From: Pseudacidovorax sp.
Lineage (GTDB): Bacteria > Pseudomonadota > Gammaproteobacteria > Burkholderiales > Burkholderiaceae_C
NCBI RefSeq assembly: GCF_017991995.1
Contig: NZ_JAGOPN010000001.1
Coordinates: 372,001 to 436,000, forward strand
Length of the DNA stretch: 64,000 nucleotides
Direction: 5' to 3'
This document shows, in pieces, positions 36,584 to 44,500 of this stretch (its first letter is position 1; each line of letters starts with the position of its first letter). The position numbers were made by a program, and so were the translations under genes. Below the pieces are notes generated by a model. The model saw only the letters and a program-made list of their open reading frames with translations. It was not told where the DNA came from and did no database searches.

Positions 36584-38011
36584 TCAGAGTCCGTCCGGTG
36601 CCCGGCCCAGCTCGGCCTGCAGCTGCGCCCGCCGCGCAGGATCTTCGACCGACCGGCACAGCACGTCGAAGAAGACCTGGCGCGAGCTTGCCGAGGCGGC
36701 AGCCTTGCGGACCACCACCTTGGCGATGGGGCCGAGCTGCCGGGCCAGCGCGCGGCTCGCGTAGTCGCTCAGTCCGGCCGAGATGCCGGCGGTGGTACCC
36801 GCGGTGGACGCGCCCGCCGATGACACCGCACCCGTGGCGGATGCGGACGACCCGGCGCGCGTCCCTGCCGAGGTGCCCCCCGCCATGCCTGTGCTCAGCA
36901 AGGCCTCGAAGCGCTGACGCTCCCGCGGATCGCGGAGGTGCTGGCTGACGCTGTCCTGCAGTTGCCGGAGGTCGGTGCTGGTGCGGGCCGCCTCGCGCAC
37001 CAGCACGCGGGCGACGGGGCCCATGAAGCGGGTCAGCGCTGCCTCCACGGCCGCGAGGCTGCTCGCGTCCCACTGCGAAGGCATGGCCGAGCCAGTGGGA
37101 CCCCGCGAGGTACCCGGGCTGGCCGGCCGCACGCGCAACGGCATGGCCGCGATGACGGTTGCGTCGTCGGCCGTAGTGCCCCCCGCGACGGCGCTGCGCT
37201 CGGCCAGCGCGTCACGGAACTCGGCCGCGCTGGCGAAGCGCGCCTGCGGCGTCTTGGCCAGCGCGCGGGCGATCACCGCGTCCAGCGAGGACGCGATGCT
37301 CAGGCCTTCCAGGGTCGACAGCGGCGCCGGGTCCTGGTGCAGCACCTTGTACATGACCGCCTCGGGCGTCTCGGCGGCGAAGGGCGAGCGGCCGCTGAGC
37401 ATGCGGTACAGCAGCACGCCGGCAGCGAACAGGTCCACCCGGTGATCGATGGTCTCGCCGATGTACTGCTCGGGCGCCATGTAGCCGGGCGTGCCGATGG
37501 TCGAGGCCGCCTGGGTGAGCGCGGCGCTGGCGATGCGGGCGACGCCGAAGTCCATCACCTTCAGTAGCCCGTCGGTGGTCACGATCAGGTTGGCGGGCTT
37601 GATGTCGCGGTGCCAGACGCCGGCGCGGTGCGCGCTGCCGAGTGCATCGAGCAGCTGCTGCATGAAGCGGATCGCCATGCCCTCGGGCAGCGTCGGCGTG
37701 GCGCCGAGGATCTGCGCCAGGTCGCGGCCCTCGACGAACTCCATCGCGATGAAGGCGGTGGTGTCGTCCTCGCCGTATTCGTAGATGGGCACGATGCCCG
37801 GGTGCGACAGCCGGCCCGCCGCGCGCGCTTCATTGCGGAAGCGCGCGGCCATGTCCTCGGCGACGCTGGAGTCGAGCAGTGCCTTGCGCACCGTCTTGAT
37901 GGCGACCTGCCGGTCGATGAACGGGTCGTGGGCCTTGTAGACGACGCCCATGGCGCCCTCCCCCAGGACGCCCACGATGTCGTACTTGCCGAGGCGGCGT
38001 GGATGCTGCAT
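36584..38011 (-). CDS. eukaryotic-type Ser/Thr protein kinase with duplicated C-terminal domain
   Basis: 475 residues. The kinase domain (about 1-270) has all key residues: GEGAMG loop, Lys39, HRD at 134-136, DFG with Asp154, APE in GYMAPEQ. No membrane helix is seen, so it is cytoplasmic. After an Ala/Thr/Ser-rich linker two similar 48-residue units occur at about 325-372 (ALTRFMGPVARVLVREAA) and 421-468 (ALARQLGPIAKVVVRKAA); each has a helical end rich in Arg and Leu. They may mediate oligomerisation. The upstream DUF3365 and FecR-like genes on the same strand suggest one signalling unit. Confidence 0.9.
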   Translation of the reverse strand: MQHPRRLGKYDIVGVLGEGAMGVVYKAHDPFIDRQVAIKTVRKALLDSSVAEDMAARFRNEARAAGRLSHPGIVPIYEYGEDDTTAFIAMEFVEGRDLAQILGATPTLPEGMAIRFMQQLLDALGSAHRAGVWHRDIKPANLIVTTDGLLKVMDFGVARIASAALTQAASTIGTPGYMAPEQYIGETIDHRVDLFAAGVLLYRMLSGRSPFAAETPEAVMYKVLHQDPAPLSTLEGLSIASSLDAVIARALAKTPQARFASAAEFRDALAERSAVAGGTTADDATVIAAMPLRVRPASPGTSRGPTGSAMPSQWDASSLAAVEAALTRFMGPVARVLVREAARTSTDLRQLQDSVSQHLRDPRERQRFEALLSTGMAGGTSAGTRAGSSASATGAVSSAGASTAGTTAGISAGLSDYASRALARQLGPIAKVVVRKAAASASSRQVFFDVLCRSVEDPARRAQLQAELGRAPDGL

Positions 38012-38085
38012 GGCTCAGCCTCGATGCAGACGCAGCGGTCCGCGGCAAGCGGACGCGCACAACGGCGAAAGCCAACCCACCGCCA

Positions 38086-38958
38086 CTAGACGTCCAGCAT
38101 CTTCATGGCCTGCACCAGGCTCGCCCGCATGCGGGCGAAGGATTCGGCCAGCGTGCCGATCTCGTCGCGGCTGCGCACGGCGAACTCGGGCGCTTCCAGC
38201 TCGCCCATGCTCACGCGGTCGGCCAGGGCCGACAGACGGGTCACGGGCTGGATGACCAGCTTCCACAGCATCAGGTTGAGCGCGCCGCCGATCAGCAGGA
38301 ACACCGCCGCCAGCGATCCCATCACGACCGCAAAGGCCTGCGATGCGCGCTCGAAGGGCACCGACATCGGCACCGAGACCACCTGCGCGCCCAGCGTCTC
38401 GCCCAGCGTCCAGCCGAAGCCGTTGGCTGGGCCGTACTTCTCGATCATCGTGGCCGGCGCCGCCGCCGGCGTGCTGTGGCAGCTCAGGCAGGCCGGGTTG
38501 CTGATGCGGATCGGGCGCGCGACGAACAGCGCCCGGCCCGAGGCGGTATCGCGCTGGCCGATGAACTCGGTCAGCGCCTTGTCCTTGGCGAAGCGGGCGA
38601 TGACGTCCTCTTCCCAGTCCTGCGCCCTGTCGCGCGGATTGGTGGGGTTGAGCATGGCCGGCTTGTAGGCGTACTCGGGGTGCATCTCGCGCAGCGCATT
38701 GACCATCTCGGTGGCCGAATAGGCGGGCACCGATTGCGGCAGGAAGGTGTACTTCATCTGGTTCTGCAGCAGCGGCTGAACCTGCGTGGCCGTGTAGGTG
38801 CTGACGGCCGCCGCGCTCTCCATGATGAGGCGCGCCTGTTCCACCACCTCGTCGTGCGCGCCGCGCTGGAGCAGGTCGCGCGCCAGGTAGGCCGACGCTC
38901 CCAGCCCGACCGCGAACACGAGCAGGAAGACCAGGTTGAACTTGAGCAGCAGTTTCAT
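38086..38958 (-). CDS. DUF3365 (Tll0287-like) heme sensor protein with HAMP domain
   Basis: 290 residues: N-terminal helix (about 5-25), periplasmic DUF3365 domain containing one c-type heme site CLSCH, a second helix (about 213-238) and a HAMP segment ending at DEIGTLAESFARMRASL. No output domain follows, so it must signal to a partner protein, plausibly the Ser/Thr kinase 74 bp downstream. The ATG overlaps the stop of the FecR-like gene (ATGA). Heme redox or ligand sensing is inferred. Confidence 0.87.
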   Translation of the reverse strand: MKLLLKFNLVFLLVFAVGLGASAYLARDLLQRGAHDEVVEQARLIMESAAAVSTYTATQVQPLLQNQMKYTFLPQSVPAYSATEMVNALREMHPEYAYKPAMLNPTNPRDRAQDWEEDVIARFAKDKALTEFIGQRDTASGRALFVARPIRISNPACLSCHSTPAAAPATMIEKYGPANGFGWTLGETLGAQVVSVPMSVPFERASQAFAVVMGSLAAVFLLIGGALNLMLWKLVIQPVTRLSALADRVSMGELEAPEFAVRSRDEIGTLAESFARMRASLVQAMKMLDV

Positions 38959-39929
38959 GGGGATGGCATCGTTGGCGACCGGCCGGAGGGGCCCGGTGAG
39001 TAGGCGGAACGGGCAGGCGCGGCCGGCGGCGGGGATGGCCCCGGCGGCGGACGAGGCTTGACATATTTCTCTGGAAACACGATCCGGTCCCACTCGGGAT
39101 GGCGCCTGATGTTGGCGGCCAGCGCGGCGCGGAATTCCGGCTTCTTCGCAAGGCCACGCCAGCGCTCGGCCAGGCGTGCTCGCAGCGCCGGCTCGGCCTG
39201 CAGCCAGCTGGCCACGTCCTCGTAGCGCAGGTCGCCCACGCGCTCGGCGTCGACCGGGCGGTCCTTGAACCGCGCAGCGCGCAACGGCAGCGGGTCGAGG
39301 AAGCTGGGCGGTACCGCGCGGACGAAGGCGGCGTCCGGCCGCGGGCGCTCGGTCCAGTCCGCACTGTCGAACAACCGTCCGGACCCCAGCTCGATGGGCT
39401 CCTGATCGCGCTTGCCCCGGGCCTCGATCCTGGCCTTGCCCGACTCGGCAAAGACCTGGGTGCGGGAGTCCGCGGCCTGAACGACCTGACTGCCGCCCTC
39501 CCCCGTCAGGATCGCATCGGGCGTCATCAGGCTGACCACGCCGCGGGCGGAGGGCGCCTTGCTCAGTTTGGCCCAGCCTTTCCGGAGATAGAGCCGCGCC
39601 GCCGGTCCGCGGTTGCCGGGGCCGAGCCGTGCTTCAACCATCGCCTGGCTGGCCGGCCCCAGGTCGACCACCGGGCCGTCCGCGTATTCGAGCCGCAGCA
39701 GGCGGGCATTGGCGGCCGTTTCCACCAGATCGCCGGGTTGCAGCGCCACGCCGGGCGTCAGCACGAAACGACCGCTCTCCCGCAGCAGATGGGCCTCGCC
39801 CTCGACCAGCGTCGCGATGGCCACCGGCCCCGCCGCCAGCGCAGGGATCGCAGAAAAAACCAGAAGAACGGCCGCGGCAAACGCCCGCATCAGCTTCGGC
39901 ACGGTGATCGACGTTCGGCGCAGCCCCAT
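38955..39929 (-). CDS. FecR-domain periplasmic protein
   Basis: 324 residues: signal peptide (VLLVFSAIPALAAG), a FecR-type beta domain (GEAHLLRESGRFVLTPGVALQPGDLVETAANARLL, with a LMTPDAILTGEGGSQVVQ segment) and a proline-rich tail. It is not the FecR anti-sigma protein itself; FecR domains of this kind occur in many exported proteins and may bind ligands or peptidoglycan. MRAFAAA, 13 residues in, is an alternative start. Translationally coupled to the DUF3365 sensor gene. Confidence 0.82.
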   Translation of the reverse strand: MGLRRTSITVPKLMRAFAAAVLLVFSAIPALAAGPVAIATLVEGEAHLLRESGRFVLTPGVALQPGDLVETAANARLLRLEYADGPVVDLGPASQAMVEARLGPGNRGPAARLYLRKGWAKLSKAPSARGVVSLMTPDAILTGEGGSQVVQAADSRTQVFAESGKARIEARGKRDQEPIELGSGRLFDSADWTERPRPDAAFVRAVPPSFLDPLPLRAARFKDRPVDAERVGDLRYEDVASWLQAEPALRARLAERWRGLAKKPEFRAALAANIRRHPEWDRIVFPEKYVKPRPPPGPSPPPAAPARSAYSPGPSGRSPTMPSP

Positions 39930-40113
39930 GAGGGGCGGGATGATGCCGCCCGCTGCGTGGACCGACCATATGCAGGATGGCCTAAGCCGGCCCGGCCACG
40001 CGGCCCGCGTGGCTGCGCAGGCCCTCCTAGAATCGGCGGCTGTTTCGCCCGAGGCGCCTTATCCGGCCATGGCGGTTTTCCACGCTGCAGGCCGCACCAG
40101 AGCGGCTGCATAA
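39930..40113. other. intergenic region upstream of cysI
   Basis: Gap between divergent FecR-like and cysI genes, left of the mapped cysI promoter. It contains TAGAATCGGCGG near 40028, a -10-like string with a GC-rich follow-up. No gene recognised. Confidence 0.35.
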
Positions 40114-40175
40114 GCTTATGCGCATAAGGCGCGAACCAGAAAATCGTTTGCATTCATAAGGACGGCCCCTAAAGT
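40114..40175 (+). promoter_or_regulatory. cysI promoter with putative CysB-type control element
   Basis: -35 TTTGCA (40147-40152) and -10 TAAAGT (40170-40175) with a 17-bp spacer. Upstream is a perfect palindrome CTTATGCGCATAAG (40115-40128). The whole 62 bp matches the cysH promoter at 42588-42649 at 51 positions without gaps. Control by a CysB-family regulator is inferred from the genes served. Confidence 0.8.
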
Positions 40176-40230
40176 GCCGCCTTCGCGCGCGGTGTCTCCG
40201 TGCCGCGTGGCCGACTGCCTCCCACACACG

Positions 40231-42009
40231 ATGTACCAATACACAGACTTCGACCGCCAGTTCGTGCGCCAGCGCGCCGCACAGTACCGCGACCAGCTCG
40301 AGCGCTGGCAGGCGGGCAGCCTCAGCGAGGACGAGTTCCGTCCGCTGCGCCTGCAGAACGGCTGGTACGTGCAGCGTTATGCGCCCATGCTGCGCGTCGC
40401 CGTGCCCTATGGCGAACTCTCCAGCCGCCAGGTGCGCGTCCTGGCCCGCATCGCCCGCGAATACGACGAGCCCGAGGCCGAGGTCTATCGGCATGCCCTG
40501 GAAACGCAGGGCGCCCTGGGCACCACGTCGCTGCCCACGCACTACGCCCACTTCACCACGCGCCAGAACGTCCAGTACAACTGGATTCCGCTGGCGAAGA
40601 GCGCCGAGGTGATGGAGCTGCTGGCCACCGTGGACATGCACGGCATCCAGACCAGCGGCAACTGCATCCGCAACATCACGACCGACGAGCGCGCCGGCGT
40701 GGCCGTAGACGAGGTGGCCGACCCGCGGCCCTACGCCGAGATCATGCGGCAGTGGAGCACGCTGCACCCCGAGTTCGCCTTCCTGCCGCGCAAGTTCAAG
40801 ATCGCCATCACCGGCGCTGCCGAAGACCGCGCCGCCACCGGCTGGCATGACGTGGGCCTCAAGCTGGTGAAGAACGAGGCCGGCGAAATCGGCTTCCAGG
40901 TGCGCGTGGGCGGCGGCATGGGCCGCACGCCCATCGTGGGCACGGTGCTGCGCGAGTTCCTGCCCTGGAACCAGATCATGAATTACCTCGAAGCGGTGAT
41001 CCGGGTCTACAACCGCTACGGCCGCCGCGACAACCTGTACAAGGCGCGCATCAAGATCCTGGTCAAGTCCGAGGGCCAGGCCTACATCGACGACGTGGAG
41101 GCCGAGTACCGCGACGTGATCGAGCGCGACGGGGCGCCGCACACGATCAGCCAGGCCGAGTTCGACCGTGTGGCCGCCTCCTTCGTCCCGCCCGCGCTGG
41201 CCAGCCGCACGGGCCTGCCGGCAGAGCAGGCCGACGCCGCCCTGCGCCAGGCCGCGGACCGCGAGCCGATGTTCGCGCGCTGGCTGCAGCGCAACGTGGC
41301 CGCGCACCAGAACCCGCAGCTGCGCGCCGTCACCCTCTCCTTCAAGCGCCGCGGCCAGGCGCCCGGTGATGCCTCGGCCGACCAGCTCGACACCGTGGCC
41401 GAACTGGCCGACCGCTTCTCGGCCGGCGAGCTGCGCGTGACGCACGACCAGAACGTGCTGCTGCCCTGGGTGCATGCCGAAGACCTGTTCGAACTCTGGC
41501 AGGCCGCTCGCGCCGCTGGCTTCGCCAGTGCCAACGTGCATCTGCTGACCGACATGATCGCCTGCCCCGGCGGCGACTTCTGCGCGCTGGCCAATGCGCG
41601 GTCCATCCCCATCGCTGAGGCCATCACCGAGCGCTACCAGGACCTGGATGAGCTCGACGACCTGGGCGAGATCGATCTGCACATCAGCGGCTGCATCAAC
41701 AGCTGCGGCCACCACCACAGCGGCCACATCGGCATCCTCGGCGTCGACAAGGACGGCAAGGAGTGGTACCAGGTGACGCTGGCCGGCTCGGACGGCTCGG
41801 ACCTGAGCGGCCCGGCCCAGGCCGGCAAGGTGGTCGGCCCCTCCTTCTCGGCGGCCGAAGTGCCGGGCGTGATCGAGGCCGTGCTCGGCACCTACCGCGA
41901 CACCCGCAACGCGGGCGAAACCTTCATCGACACGCTGCGCCGCGTCGGCCACGAGCCCTTCAAGGCGGCGGCCAACGGCGCTCGCTTCAAGGTCGAGGAA
42001 GTCGCCTGA
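40231..42009 (+). CDS. cysI: assimilatory sulfite reductase, hemoprotein subunit (nitrite/sulfite reductase family)
   Basis: 592 residues. Duplicate ferredoxin-like halves each precede a siroheme-binding region (GTTSLPTHYAHFTTRQNVQYNW near the start). The [4Fe-4S]/siroheme cysteines are C445, C451, C488 and C492 (CPGGDFC and GCINSC). It reduces sulfite to sulfide; nitrite is the alternative, but the linked DUF934 and cysHDN genes argue for sulfite. No cysJ flavoprotein is adjacent, so electrons may come from ferredoxin or another partner. The start is MYQYTDFD; family similarity starts there. Confidence 0.93.
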   Translation: MYQYTDFDRQFVRQRAAQYRDQLERWQAGSLSEDEFRPLRLQNGWYVQRYAPMLRVAVPYGELSSRQVRVLARIAREYDEPEAEVYRHALETQGALGTTSLPTHYAHFTTRQNVQYNWIPLAKSAEVMELLATVDMHGIQTSGNCIRNITTDERAGVAVDEVADPRPYAEIMRQWSTLHPEFAFLPRKFKIAITGAAEDRAATGWHDVGLKLVKNEAGEIGFQVRVGGGMGRTPIVGTVLREFLPWNQIMNYLEAVIRVYNRYGRRDNLYKARIKILVKSEGQAYIDDVEAEYRDVIERDGAPHTISQAEFDRVAASFVPPALASRTGLPAEQADAALRQAADREPMFARWLQRNVAAHQNPQLRAVTLSFKRRGQAPGDASADQLDTVAELADRFSAGELRVTHDQNVLLPWVHAEDLFELWQAARAAGFASANVHLLTDMIACPGGDFCALANARSIPIAEAITERYQDLDELDDLGEIDLHISGCINSCGHHHSGHIGILGVDKDGKEWYQVTLAGSDGSDLSGPAQAGKVVGPSFSAAEVPGVIEAVLGTYRDTRNAGETFIDTLRRVGHEPFKAAANGARFKVEEVA

Positions 42010-42029
42010 GTCCGAGGGAGAAGAGACGC

Positions 42030-42425
42030 ATGAACAAGACCCTGAACATCCTCTCGGCCGGCCAGCACGACGCCGACGCCGCCACCGGCCGTGTGCTGCA
42101 GTTGCCCAACGACGCCGATCCCCGGGAAGCCGATCTGGGCGGTGTGACGCGCATCGATCTGCACTTTCCCAAGTTCACCGACGGCCGGGCCTACAGCCAG
42201 GCCTTCCTGCTGCGCCGTCGCCTGGGTTTCACCGGCGACATCCGCGCCACCGGCGACGTGCTGATCGACCAGCTGGTGCAGATGCAGCGCACGGGCTTCA
42301 CCAGCGCCGTGCTCAAGGAAGGCAAGGACGTGGCCGAGGCCCAGCGCCAGTTCGAGCGCTTCGCCGACTTCTACCAGGGCGATGCGGTGCAGCCGGCGCC
42401 GCATTTCGTGCGCGCCGACGCCTGA
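42030..42425 (+). CDS. DUF934 family protein, sulfur-assimilation partner
   Basis: 131-residue DUF934 protein. Conserved IDLHFPKFTDGRAYSQAFLLRRRLGFTGDIRATGDVL is seen. The family almost always sits directly after cysI in proteobacteria lacking a cysJ nearby and is thought to support sulfite reduction; its exact role is not known to me. RBS GAGGGAGAAGAG. It follows cysI by 20 bp. Confidence 0.9.
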   Translation: MNKTLNILSAGQHDADAATGRVLQLPNDADPREADLGGVTRIDLHFPKFTDGRAYSQAFLLRRRLGFTGDIRATGDVLIDQLVQMQRTGFTSAVLKEGKDVAEAQRQFERFADFYQGDAVQPAPHFVRADA

Positions 42426-42450
42426 TCCCCTCAGCCTCACCGCGCCGAAC

Positions 42451-42489
42451 AGCCAACCACCGCCTGCAGGCGCTGGTCGGCTTTTTCTT
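42451..42489 (+). terminator. rho-independent terminator after cysI-DUF934
   Basis: Long stem AGCC-A-ACCA...TGGT-C-GGCT with an inner CGCCTG/CAGGCG pairing, followed by TTTTTCTT. 25 bp past the DUF934 stop; it separates the two cys transcription units. Confidence 0.85.
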
Positions 42490-42587
42490 GGCTGCGTCGG
42501 TCGATGCAGGCGTCCAGCGAGCCGGCAGCGCCTTATCCAGGTCTCGCCGCCCATCGCGCGAGAACCCGCATCCACAGCGGTGAATAT

Positions 42588-42649
42588 GCTTATCCGCATA
42601 AAGCGCGAACAAAAAGATCGTTTGGTTTCATAAGGGCTCTCCCTAAAGT
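42588..42649 (+). promoter_or_regulatory. cysH-cysD-cysN promoter with putative CysB-type control element
   Basis: -35 TTTGGT (42621-42626), 17-bp spacer, -10 TAAAGT (42644-42649). The upstream dyad CTTATCCGCATAAA is an imperfect version of the palindrome at cysI. Same length as the cysI element, 51 of 62 positions identical. Confidence 0.8.
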
Positions 42650-42704
42650 TCGGTCCCAGGGCATTGCTGTCGTCGTCGCAGTGCCGATCGAAAGAGCCCG
42701 AGTC

Positions 42705-43358
42705 ATGAACGCCATTCCTTCCCAAGTCCAGAACTCCACCGCCTTCGACCTGGCCGAGGTCAATGCCCGCCTGGGCCGCAATGCGCAGGGCCTGGTGGAC
42801 TGGGCCATCGGCCTGCACCGCCCGGCCATCGTCACCACCAACTTCCGACCCTTCGAGGCCGTGATCCTGCACATGGTGACGCGCGCCCAGCCCGACGTGC
42901 CGGTTGTGTGGATGGACAACGGCTACAACACCGAGGCCACCTACCGCTTCGCCGACGAGGTGACCCGGCAGCTCAAGCTGAACCTGAAGATCTACCTGCC
43001 GCTGCGCTCGCGCGCGCATCGCGAGGCCGTCGAAGGCCCCACGCCGGCGCTGGACGACCCGCGCCACGCGGCCTTCACCGAAGAGGTCAAGCTGGAGCCC
43101 TTCGCCCGCGCCCTGCGCGAGACGGCACCCCAGGTCTGGTTCACCGCGCTGCGCGCCACCGACACGGCCGTGCGCGCGCAGATGGAGCCCGTCAGCGTGA
43201 ATCCCGACGGCCTGATCAAGGTGGCGCCGCTGCTGCACTGGTCGTCCAAGGACCTGCACGACTACTGCGTGCAGCACGGCCTGCCCAACAACTTCGACTA
43301 CGTGGACCCGACGAAGGGCGAGGACAACCGCGAGTGCGGTCTTCACATCGCGCACTGA
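42705..43358 (+). CDS. cysH: phosphoadenylyl-sulfate (PAPS) or adenylyl-sulfate reductase, short form
   Basis: 217 residues, shorter than E. coli CysH (244). PP-loop-like fold: IVTTNFRPFEAVILHM, PVVWMDNGYNTEATYRF. The C-terminal catalytic motif ECGLH (Cys211) is present. The CC-x-RK and C-x2-C cysteines that hold a [4Fe-4S] cluster in APS reductases are absent (KLEPF stands where CCxxRKVEPL would be), so it groups with cluster-free PAPS reductases. No APS kinase gene is seen nearby, leaving the true substrate open. Confidence 0.88.
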   Translation: MNAIPSQVQNSTAFDLAEVNARLGRNAQGLVDWAIGLHRPAIVTTNFRPFEAVILHMVTRAQPDVPVVWMDNGYNTEATYRFADEVTRQLKLNLKIYLPLRSRAHREAVEGPTPALDDPRHAAFTEEVKLEPFARALRETAPQVWFTALRATDTAVRAQMEPVSVNPDGLIKVAPLLHWSSKDLHDYCVQHGLPNNFDYVDPTKGEDNRECGLHIAH

Positions 43359-43401
43359 TCCACCCCGTCCACCTCCCGAATCCCTCTTGCCCCACAGACC
43401 C

Positions 43402-44364
43402 ATGAACGCCCGCACCGACGCCGACCTGCTGCTGCCCGATGCCCTGGCTGCCTCCGCCACGGCCCGCCTGTCCAACGCCCACCTCGACGCGCTGGAGGAA
43501 GAAGCCATCTTCATCCTGCGCGAGGTGGCCGCGGCCTTCGAGCGGCCGGCGCTGCTGTTCTCGGGCGGCAAGGATTCGCTGGTGCTGCTCAAGTGCGCCG
43601 AGAAGGCCTTCGGCGCCGGCCGCCTGCCCTATCCGCTACTGATGATCGACACCGGGCACAACTTCCCCGAAGTCACGGACTTCCGCGACGAGCGCGCCAA
43701 GGAGCTGGGCGCCGAGCTGATCGTGCGCAGCGTCGAGGATTCGATGGCCCGCGGCACGGTGCGCCTGGCCCATCCCGGCGAGTCGCGCAACGTGCACCAG
43801 TCGGTCACGCTGCTGGAGGCCATCGAGGAGTTCCGCTTCGACGCGCTGATCGGCGGCGCCCGCCGCGATGAAGAGAAGGCCCGTGCGAAGGAACGCATCT
43901 TTTCGCACCGCGACGCCTTCGGCCAATGGCAGCCCAAGGACCAGCGCCCCGAACTGTGGACGCTGTTCAACACGCGCCTGGCGCCGGGCGAGCATTTCCG
44001 CGTCTTCCCCATCAGCAACTGGACCGAGCTGGACGTGTGGCAGTACATCGAGCGCGAGCAGATCGCGCTGCCCTCGCTCTACTACACGCACAAGCGCCAG
44101 ATCGTCGAGCGCCGCGGCCTGCTGGTGCCCGTCACCGAGCTGACGCCGGCACGCGACGGCGAGACGGTCGAGCTGCGCGACGTGCGCTTCCGCACCGTCG
44201 GCGACATCACCTGCACCTGCCCGGTGGCCAGTCTGGCCGCCGGTCCGGCTGATGTGGTGATCGAGACGCTGTCTGCCGAGGTCAGCGAGCGCGGCGCCAC
44301 CCGCATGGACGACAAGACCTCCGACGCTTCCATGGAGAAGCGCAAGAAGGACGGGTACTTCTAA
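43402..44364 (+). CDS. cysD: sulfate adenylyltransferase subunit 2
   Basis: 320-residue ATP sulfurylase catalytic subunit: PP-loop SGGKDS at 54-59, IDTGHNFPEV, GGARRDEEKARAKER, FPISNWTELDVWQYI and the C-terminal EKRKKDGYF. With CysN it makes APS from sulfate and ATP. An in-frame TTG lies 15 bp upstream; the ATG is preferred. 43 bp after cysH. Confidence 0.96.
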   Translation: MNARTDADLLLPDALAASATARLSNAHLDALEEEAIFILREVAAAFERPALLFSGGKDSLVLLKCAEKAFGAGRLPYPLLMIDTGHNFPEVTDFRDERAKELGAELIVRSVEDSMARGTVRLAHPGESRNVHQSVTLLEAIEEFRFDALIGGARRDEEKARAKERIFSHRDAFGQWQPKDQRPELWTLFNTRLAPGEHFRVFPISNWTELDVWQYIEREQIALPSLYYTHKRQIVERRGLLVPVTELTPARDGETVELRDVRFRTVGDITCTCPVASLAAGPADVVIETLSAEVSERGATRMDDKTSDASMEKRKKDGYF

Positions 44365-44372
44365 CCCACCCC

Positions 44373-44455
44373 CGTTGCTTGCTCACTTCGTGTAACCGCC
44401 TCCCCCCTCAAGGGGGCACACCCTGCGGCCTGGCAAAGCCAGTTCCGCGGGTGTT
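44373..44455 (+). repeat. dispersed intergenic repeat, family A, copy 2
   Basis: Between cysD and cysN: hairpin CCCCCCTCAAGGGGG followed by CACACC, GGCAAAGCC and TTCCGCG. It matches the minus-strand copy at 20742-20830. It may affect mRNA processing between cysD and cysN. Confidence 0.7.
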
Positions 44456-44500
44456 CCCGATCTGAACCGCGCCGCCCGCTTGAACCTCTTAATGACTGTC

